Shown piece after piece: positions 59,060 to 64,000 of a DNA stretch of 64,000 bases. The stretch's first letter is position 1. Every line of letters begins with the position of its first letter. This DNA is from CAWBUW01 sp963792075 (GTDB lineage: Bacteria; Chloroflexota; Anaerolineae; Anaerolineales; UBA4823): NCBI GenBank assembly GCA_963792075.1, contig CAWBUW010000002.1, forward strand, positions 620,001 to 684,000. The letters run 5' to 3'. The notes under the pieces were generated by a model. It was not told the origin of the DNA and did not search any database. It worked only from the letters and a program-made list of their open reading frames with translations. The position numbers and the translations under genes were made by a program.

Positions 59060-59641
59060 TTACCAGCCTCCTTCCAATTGCTCTTTTTGCAAAAAGGCTT
59101 TTATGCTTTGAAGAGTTTCAATAAGCGTGTCAAGTTCTTCAAGGTCAATAGTGAGATTCGCGCCACCATTACTGCCAAATTCAGAATACAAATTTATGCT
59201 ATTGCCATCTAACGAGTAACCTAAGTCTTCAGTTATTTTTGTTGGCGTCATGGCATTCCCTTTTTTTATTATTATAGGTTCTTTGATTGCTTCTCTGACG
59301 AAATATTTCTTGGCGATATATGCTGGCAGAATATAAGATACGAGGATGACAAGACCTAAGCCAACAAAGAATTCTATGCGAGAAAATCTCCATAAGTAGA
59401 AGCACGCCAAGAAAATCATCAAAGCAATGCCTATAATTTGCGTTCTGAACGCAACTACTCGCATTGTCCCTTGAGGATATTCCTTATTGCGAGGTGCGCC
59501 ACATAGGAAATACAACCATCTCGGAGGAGCAATGATTTTTTCCAAGTCTTCTGAAAGGAGACCTCTATTCGACATTGTGCGGGCTGTTATTAAATAGCCG
59601 CCTAGCCAAAAAGAGATTGCCAATATAGGCAAAAAATACAT
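59060..59641 (-). CDS. Membrane protein of unknown function
   Basis: I do not recognise this 193-residue protein. It has three probable membrane helices (FLPILAISFWLGGYLI, TQIIGIALMIFLACFYLW, FFVGLGLVILVSYILPAYI) and a C-terminal soluble domain with DLGYSLDGNSINLYSEFG and a helix DLEELDTLIETLQSIKAFL. ATG 59641 has AAGGAAA upstream. Left of its stop is the cassette core interrupted by the group II intron; right of its start is a strong attC-like site, so it looks like a cassette gene. Confidence 0.7.
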   Translation of the reverse strand: MYFLPILAISFWLGGYLITARTMSNRGLLSEDLEKIIAPPRWLYFLCGAPRNKEYPQGTMRVVAFRTQIIGIALMIFLACFYLWRFSRIEFFVGLGLVILVSYILPAYIAKKYFVREAIKEPIIIKKGNAMTPTKITEDLGYSLDGNSINLYSEFGSNGGANLTIDLEELDTLIETLQSIKAFLQKEQLEGGW

Positions 59642-59716
59642 CTTTACATTTCCTTATGAATGCTGGTTGTATTTACCGATATTTCTTTTGCCAGGCCAAT
59701 TGCTTCGGGGTCAGCC

Positions 59717-59801
59717 GCCCAACGATTAAGGTTTGATGTGGCGGGGTGGGCGAAAGTCCAAACATCGGTTCATTGCGCCGCCACATCAAACCGAGTTGAA
59801 C
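59717..59801 (-). other. attC-like site upstream of the 59060-59641 gene
   Basis: On the minus strand the inverse core GTTCAAC (59801-59795) and core GTTGGGC (59723-59717) both fit the RYYYAAC/GTTRRRY consensus exactly. Between them GGTTTGATGTGGCGG pairs perfectly with CCGCCACATCAAACC (59778-59792 with 59730-59744) and leaves a spacer bulge on one side, as attC sites do. The core runs straight into the cassette end TTGGGCGGCT. Confidence 0.65.
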
Positions 59802-59880
59802 TAAGCCGTCTTACAAAGGTACTGAATTCGGCAAGCCGAATTCCAGCTATTTGGAATTAAGGCATACTGCCATACCTGGA

Positions 59881-59949
59881 CCGCATTCTTGCGAGCGGGT
59901 ATACATAAATTGTATACCTAAAAAGCCAATTGTCACAAGCCAGGAAACC
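59881..59949. repeat. 70-bp dispersed repeat, copy 2
   Basis: Matches 49026-49095. In this copy GGTATAC-N7-GTATACC is a clean palindrome. It lies about 100 bases before the IS110 remnant and could be part of that element's left region. Confidence 0.6.
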
Positions 59950-60056
59950 GACAAGAAAGCGATATGGGGGCGTTATGATCGAGTTAAGGTGCGTCGAAAC
60001 AATGTGCCACCAGATAGAGCTGGAGATGAAGTCTTACTGGCGCAGACCGTACCGAC

Positions 60057-60450
60057 ATGAGCAAGTTCCCCACCGACAAGCATTTCTGCTCCTGGTTGGG
60101 GTTAGCGCCAAAGCATGAGATTTCCGGCGGCAAGGTGCTGAATAACAAGACCCTGAAGACGAAGAACCACGTCGGGCAGGCATTTCGAATGGCAGCGCAG
60201 TCTGTGAAGCAGGCCGAGTGTGCCTTTGGGGTACTCTACCGCCGTTTGCGTGCCAGATTGGGACCTGCCCAGGCTACCGTGGCCACAGCCCATGCCATTG
60301 CCCGGGTGGTGTACCGGATGTTGAAATACAAGGTTGAGTACGACCCATTGAGCGTGAACGAATATCAGAAGTAATACGAAGAGCAGCAGATCAAATACAT
60401 GAAAAAACGGGTGGCCCTGCTTGGCTATCAATTGATGCCTGTCCCGGCTT
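60057..60450 (+). pseudogene. IS110-family transposase C-terminal remnant
   Basis: The open frame 60057-60374 encodes TDKHFCSWLGLAPKHEISGGKVL, VGQAFRMAAQSVKQAECAFGVLYRRLRAR and HAIARVVYRMLKYKVEYDP, the Transposase_20 C-terminal domain of an IS110-type enzyme. Upstream frames are disrupted, so the catalytic N-terminal part is gone. Similarity with the remnant at 53727 continues past the stop to about 60430. It is the longer of the two copies. Confidence 0.85.
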
Positions 60451-60582
60451 GAAAAGGGACAGCTCAAAGTAAAAGGCGTCCCCCGGATAGAGAACGCCTT
60501 GTTTCGGATTAAGACTCAGGCCGAATTTGGCAGCTTTTTGCGTTGATCCTGTGATTTGCGCAGGATTAGTCCCGTTTATGCA

Positions 60583-60639
60583 TCCCAACCCAGCGTTCTT
60601 GATGGGCAGGTTTCTGAGAAATGCGCTTGTTAGCACCCT
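60583..60639 (-). other. attC-like site after the TerB/glycine-rich operon
   Basis: On the minus strand AGGGTGCTAAC (inverse core) is followed by AAGCG, a loop region, CGCTGG and GTTGGGA. Each core has one mismatch to consensus. It begins nine bases after the last stop codon of the operon, and its AGGGTGCTAACAA (60639-60627) is an exact inverted copy of 62027-62039 at the other end of the operon. Confidence 0.6.
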
Positions 60640-60647
60640 TTTTTTGC

Positions 60648-60905
60648 TCATTGAGGCAAAATATCTTGTAATTCTTCTTCGGTAAAATGCTCTCTAAGAA
60701 TTTTAACGACATCTTTATACGCCTGCTCGTTTCGTTGTTCAAGGGTTCGCATCATTACCTTAACCATAGCAATATTTTGTTGAGCAGAATATTTTACAAT
60801 TTCCTGATGAATCGAACGAATTGCCCCGTACTTGTTAAATAAGATATTACTGGCCGTAGTAGCTCCCAATATTTTGGCAACTTCCAACAAATTTATCCCA
60901 TACAT
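60648..60905 (-). CDS. Small helical protein, third gene of the TerB operon
   Basis: An 85-residue protein with no family I recognise. It starts with a hydrophobic helix (NLLEVAKILGATTASNILF), then VKYSAQQNIAMVKVMMRTLEQRNEQAY and an acidic tail (EEELQDILPQ). It is read three bases after the preceding gene's stop and belongs to the same transcript. It could be an immunity or adaptor protein; that is inference from position only. Confidence 0.7.
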   Translation of the reverse strand: MYGINLLEVAKILGATTASNILFNKYGAIRSIHQEIVKYSAQQNIAMVKVMMRTLEQRNEQAYKDVVKILREHFTEEELQDILPQ

Positions 60906-60908
60906 TTC

Positions 60909-61262
60909 TTAAAATTCTTTCAAATAGTTGGAAATGTCCTGTGAACTACGCATATTGGTTGTGAAGATTTCAAACAGTGCTTTTATCATATCTCTGTACA
61001 TAACTTTTGTCTCATTATCAGTATTTTCTGATTTTGATAATTCCGTCAAACCTTGAACCAATACTTTAAAATTCTCTTTATTGATGTTCAATTCATCAAG
61101 TTGAGATTGCAGAACTCGACCAAATAATTGCTCTTTTTTATTAAGGGTATAGATTTCCTTGATTGCCCCCACAATTTCCGGTAGATTTTGAACAACTCCT
61201 TGTACAATGACAAGTTTAGCCGATACAGGCTGCATTTCACTTTTTACGATTTTTTTGTCCAT
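60909..61262 (-). CDS. Small helical protein, second gene of the TerB operon
   Basis: A 117-residue, mostly alpha-helical protein without signal peptide or membrane helix. The pattern VVQNLPEIVGAIKEIYTLNKKEQLFGRVLQSQLDEL and LVQGLTELSKSENTDNETKVMYRDMIKALFEIF suggests an antiparallel helical bundle. No known family recognised. It starts inside the last 26 bases of the TerB-like gene, an overlap implying coupled expression. Confidence 0.72.
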   Translation of the reverse strand: MDKKIVKSEMQPVSAKLVIVQGVVQNLPEIVGAIKEIYTLNKKEQLFGRVLQSQLDELNINKENFKVLVQGLTELSKSENTDNETKVMYRDMIKALFEIFTTNMRSSQDISNYLKEF

Positions 61263-62001
61263 GTTCGCTTTCGATCTCTTTCTTAAGATTTTTTACACTA
61301 TCTGAATTCCCATCGTTTTTCCATACAATATCAAAGAGTTTCTTAACACCATAAGCAGTCCCAAGTGCGATTGCAGGAACCACAATAACAGCCCCTACCA
61401 ACATTCCGCCCCCAACTAATGCGCCGAGTGTAGCCAGACCAGAGGTTATTCCGGCGGCGCTAAGTCCAAAGACTGAACCACTTGCTGCAATTGCTCCTAT
61501 AGGAACACCGACCCCGGCAAGGTTTGATGCACTATCTTTTATGACCTGTTTAAATCTTTCAGAATTTGAGGGAATATCCTTGATTTTATCAAGATTCTCC
61601 TGGATAGACTTTATGGCATCAACTTGTTCTTGGGTAATACCCAAAACTTCCCCGATACCAAGTATGTATTGATATTCTTCATCGGTGAACCTCAAATCAA
61701 CCAAAGAAAAAAGACACAAGTCTGAGATTAAGGTGTATTTTAATTCCGTATTACCAAGATTTTGAATTGCCTCAAAATTCGCCAGTTTATCTTCGTGTTG
61801 AAGGTTGAATACTGAAGAATAGATTTTAGCTTTCCCAACATCTGAAATCTTAAGTTGCGCCAACAATATATCCAGTTGACGTTTTTCCTTATCTCCAAAT
61901 TCTTTATCCACATAACAGACGTCAGACAAAATACTCAAATAAGCGATTTGTTCATTTTCAGAATATTCTTCTAATGGATGTTTTTTCTGTTCTTCTGGCA
62001 T
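61237..62001 (-). CDS. TerB-like domain fused to a glycine-rich transmembrane segment
   Basis: A 254-residue protein. Residues 10-145 look like a TerB/DjlA-type helical domain (YLSILSDVCYVDKEFGDKEKRQLDILLAQLKI, LRFTDEEYQYILGIGEVLGITQEQVDAI, with the acidic pattern expected for metal binding). Residues 165-230 are strongly glycine-rich and hydrophobic (GVGVPIGAIAASGSVFGL, GITSGLATLGALVGGGM, VIVVPAIALGTAYGVKKLF), a glycine-zipper hairpin of the kind seen in membrane-inserting effectors. A Lys-rich tail follows. AAGGAG precedes ATG 62001. It is the first gene of a three-gene overlapping operon and could be the effector of an uncharacterised conflict or stress system. Confidence 0.78.
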   Translation of the reverse strand: MPEEQKKHPLEEYSENEQIAYLSILSDVCYVDKEFGDKEKRQLDILLAQLKISDVGKAKIYSSVFNLQHEDKLANFEAIQNLGNTELKYTLISDLCLFSLVDLRFTDEEYQYILGIGEVLGITQEQVDAIKSIQENLDKIKDIPSNSERFKQVIKDSASNLAGVGVPIGAIAASGSVFGLSAAGITSGLATLGALVGGGMLVGAVIVVPAIALGTAYGVKKLFDIVWKNDGNSDSVKNLKKEIESEHGQKNRKK

Positions 62002-62026
62002 AATTACTACTCCTTAACGTGATTTC

Positions 62027-62039
62027 AGGGTGCTAACAA
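62027..62039 (-). repeat. Cassette-type left boundary of the TerB operon
   Basis: Minus-strand TTGTTAGCACCCT is the exact inverted counterpart of AGGGTGCTAACAA at the other end of the operon (60627-60639). The part GTTAGCA is near the core consensus. A TATACT -10-like box lies just outside, at 62042-62047 on the minus strand. The rest of 62040-62220 shows no gene. Confidence 0.6.
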
Positions 62040-62220
62040 TTAGTATACGAAGAAATTCAGTATATATGCCCATTTGGTGATTTATACAGAATGGCTATAT
62101 TACAGTAAATTTCCCTCTGCTAATCCACAACAGGCGGACTGAAATGATTATATATCCGTTTATATCTGCACGCAATAAAGATGGAACCCCCTGTTTCTTG
62201 CGCGGTACCGGTTAGAGCAT

Positions 62221-63615
62221 CTAGGCTGCTTTAACCTGACCACGCGCGAATGAAGTGACTGCGCCGGTGGCCGCGATCACCGCGGCCACCACGAAGCTGT
62301 ATTGGATGGCGCTGAAGAGGTGCGGGCTGCCCTGGGCGCTGGCGCGGCCCAAGAAAGTGGTGAAAATGGCGCCGGTCAACCCCACGCCCAACACCATGCC
62401 CATGTTGCGCGCCGTGGCCAGCACGCCGGCGGCGATGCCCTGGCGGTGGCGCGGGGCGCTGCCCATCAGCGCGCTGTTATTCGGGGAGATGAACACGCCG
62501 GTGCCGAACCCGACCACGGCTAAAGCCGCCATGACCTGTCCCATGGGCGAGGCCTCGCCCAACCGGGAGAGCAGCAGCGCTCCCGCGGCCAGCACCGCCA
62601 TGCCGAACGCCGAGGGCAGCCGCGTGCCGATGCGATCCGAGATGGCGCCGCTCAAAGGCGCGACGATCGCCATGATCACGGGCTGCGCGGTCAGCACCAG
62701 GCCCGCCTGCGCCGGCAGCAGATGGCGGCCTTCGATCAAGAAGAAGGGCATCAGGAACAGCACCGAATACACGGCGATGTAATTCAGCACCGCACTGCTC
62801 ACCGTCAGGGCGAAGACGGGGACTTTGAACAGGCTCAGGTCGAGCATCGGCGCTGCGGAGCGGGTTTCCACAACCAGGAAGAGGAACAGGAGCAGGGCGG
62901 CCGCGGCGAGCAGCCCCAGGATGGCGGGCGAGGCCCAACCCCAGGAATGACCCTGGTTCAAGCCCAGCAGCAGCGCCACCAGCCCGGCCAGGAAAAGCCC
63001 GGCGCCGGGCAGGTCAAACTTCTCGGTGGAATGGCTGCCATGATCGTCGGCGATAAACCGCCAGCCTGCCAGGATGGCTAACAGCGAGACGGGGATGTTG
63101 ATGAAAAAGACTGCCTGCCAGCCGAACCGGCCCGCCAGCCAGCCGCCCAGCGAGGGGCCCGCCGTCAGGCCCAGGTAGGTCATGGTGGCTTGCAAGCCGA
63201 GCGCCTGGCCGCGCCGCTCGGGCGGGAAGGCCTTGGTCAGGATGGCGGGAGAATTCGCGCTGAGCATGGCCGCGCCCAGCGCCTGTATGCCGCGCCAGGT
63301 CACCAGGAGGGGGATGTTGGTCGCCAGGCCGCAGGAAATAGACGATACCATGAAGATGCCAAACCCGGCCAGGTAAACGCGCTTATGCCCCTGCAGGTCG
63401 CCCAGCCGCCCGAAGGAGAGCAGCACCCCGCTGAGCACGAGCAGGTAGACCGTAACCACCCATTCGACCGCGGCCACCGAAGCCTGCATGCCCTGGCTGA
63501 CCAGAGGCAGGATGGTGTTCACCACGCTGGAATCCAGCGCGCCCATGAAGGTCCCCAGGCCAATGGCCAGCAGGACCAGGTATTGGGGCAGGAGGGCTTG
63601 CCTGGAGGTATTCAT
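62221..63615 (-). CDS. MFS transporter, DHA2/EmrB-QacA type
   Basis: A 464-residue major-facilitator protein. Motif D1-like GALDSSVVNTILPLV, motif A FGRLGDLQGHKRVY, motif B-like WRGIQALGAAML and motif C LGLTAGPSLGGWLAG place it in the drug:H+ antiporter 2 (14-helix) or closely related branch, although the length leaves room for nearer 13-14 helices. It exports drugs or dyes in known relatives. The downstream DNA begins the accessory block; the 5' neighbour is another MFS gene only six bases away. Confidence 0.93.
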   Translation of the reverse strand: MNTSRQALLPQYLVLLAIGLGTFMGALDSSVVNTILPLVSQGMQASVAAVEWVVTVYLLVLSGVLLSFGRLGDLQGHKRVYLAGFGIFMVSSISCGLATNIPLLVTWRGIQALGAAMLSANSPAILTKAFPPERRGQALGLQATMTYLGLTAGPSLGGWLAGRFGWQAVFFINIPVSLLAILAGWRFIADDHGSHSTEKFDLPGAGLFLAGLVALLLGLNQGHSWGWASPAILGLLAAAALLLFLFLVVETRSAAPMLDLSLFKVPVFALTVSSAVLNYIAVYSVLFLMPFFLIEGRHLLPAQAGLVLTAQPVIMAIVAPLSGAISDRIGTRLPSAFGMAVLAAGALLLSRLGEASPMGQVMAALAVVGFGTGVFISPNNSALMGSAPRHRQGIAAGVLATARNMGMVLGVGLTGAIFTTFLGRASAQGSPHLFSAIQYSFVVAAVIAATGAVTSFARGQVKAA

Positions 63616-63620
63616 GCGGA

Positions 63621-64000
63621 TTATAGATTAGGGAGGGGCCGTTCCGGGCAGGGAGGCCGGTCAGCCATTTGACGCGGGTCGCGCAAAATGAAGATCAGCA
63701 CGCAAAACGTGACCAAGGCGCTGAACACTGCCACCCCGAAGGTCATCGAATAACCAACTTTGTCTGCCAGCCAGCCGCCTAAAAGCGGCGCCAGGATCGA
63801 GGTGGGCGCGGTGAGCGTGTTCGCCAGGCCGATGTAAGCCGGGCGGTCCTGCGCGCAGCCAAACTCCAAAGTCATGGACATCCCGATGGTCCAGTAAGCC
63901 ACCCCGGTGAGTCCGGCGAACAAGAAGATGAGGTAAAACCAGCCCAGCGAAGGCGCCCACAGCGCCAGGCCAGCGCTGACCACCGCGGCCATGGCGCCCG
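63621..64000 (-). CDS. MFS transporter, C-terminal part (cut by the window end)
   Basis: The frame is open through position 64000. About 126 C-terminal residues are visible, with four membrane helices (FYLIFLFAGLTGVAYWTIGM, ANTLTAPTSILAPLLGGWLADKVGYSMTFGVAVFSALVTF). The GGWLADKVGY turn is the motif A-like loop before the last helices. It is probably co-transcribed with the following MFS gene. The subfamily cannot be fixed from this fragment. Confidence 0.8.
   Translation of the reverse strand, partial: GAMAAVVSAGLALWAPSLGWFYLIFLFAGLTGVAYWTIGMSMTLEFGCAQDRPAYIGLANTLTAPTSILAPLLGGWLADKVGYSMTFGVAVFSALVTFCVLIFILRDPRQMADRPPCPERPLPNL

Noticed and set aside
1..64000. CRISPR arrays, rRNA and tRNA genes
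   Set aside because: No regularly spaced direct repeats, no rRNA-like conserved segments and no cloverleaf with a TTCRANY-type arm were noticed. This was by eye; a tRNAscan-type search would settle it.

Overview
The window looks like a chromosomal segment of an uncultured Chloroflexota, most likely Anaerolineae. This is inferred from the gene style: a SARP/BTAD-type AAA+ regulator, Pro/Thr-rich lipoproteins, a secreted beta-helix protein ending in an LPLIRK-like tail, a JAMM protease beside PlsY, and a YprA/MrfA-like helicase with an HNH insert. Most of 11-51 kb is GC-rich. The first 11 kb and several accessory blocks (19.1-20.6, 53.5-56.4, 59-62 kb) are AT-richer.

1-11 kb is a minus-strand carbohydrate operon (class II aldolase, aldo/keto reductase, E1 alpha, E1 beta and E2 of a 2-oxoacid dehydrogenase complex, sugar-phosphate 3-epimerase, UroD/MtaA-like protein, FGGY kinase, sugar-binding lipoprotein). 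A divergent SorC-type regulator carries an apparent C-terminal frameshift. 11-19 kb holds a large SARP-like regulator, a tandem-duplicated small protein, an NmrA-like reductase, a secreted beta-helix protein and a lipoprotein whose stop codon lies in a 132-bp MITE-like element. 19-20.6 kb is an MqsR-like toxin with a zinc-finger/HTH/Panacea antitoxin. 20.8-26 kb is a C39-like/TPR protein translationally coupled to a DUF4037 nucleotidyltransferase-like protein.

26-45 kb is mostly housekeeping: acyl-CoA ligase, a complete IS4-family insertion sequence, miaA, yraN, a glycosyltransferase, a membrane protein, a JAMM protease, plsY, an MBL-fold protein, valS behind a T-box leader, a DUF4173-like protein, and a MarR regulator with a heterodimeric ABC exporter. 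44.7-53.5 kb carries a MazG-like gene, the HNH-containing helicase, a GNAT, a HAD hydrolase, two CPBP proteases and a methyltransferase.

52.6-62 kb is the most unusual part. At least three blocks have the geometry of integron gene cassettes: a left end that is the inverted copy of the inverse core of an attC-like site placed just after the last stop codon. The best two carry a SAM methyltransferase and a tightly packed three-gene operon whose first protein joins a TerB-like domain to a glycine-rich membrane segment. A group II intron with a frameshifted reverse transcriptase lies at the core of a third block. Two remnants of one IS110-like element and an orphan Z1-domain ATPase between 44-bp identical direct repeats lie in the same stretch. 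No integron integrase is visible. The right edge holds two MFS transporters, the second cut by the window end.

Scattered between genes, in all orientations, are different but similarly built perfect hairpins of 15-28 bp, mostly with a three-base loop closed by GC pairs. They are too numerous, and sometimes wrongly placed, to be ordinary terminators.
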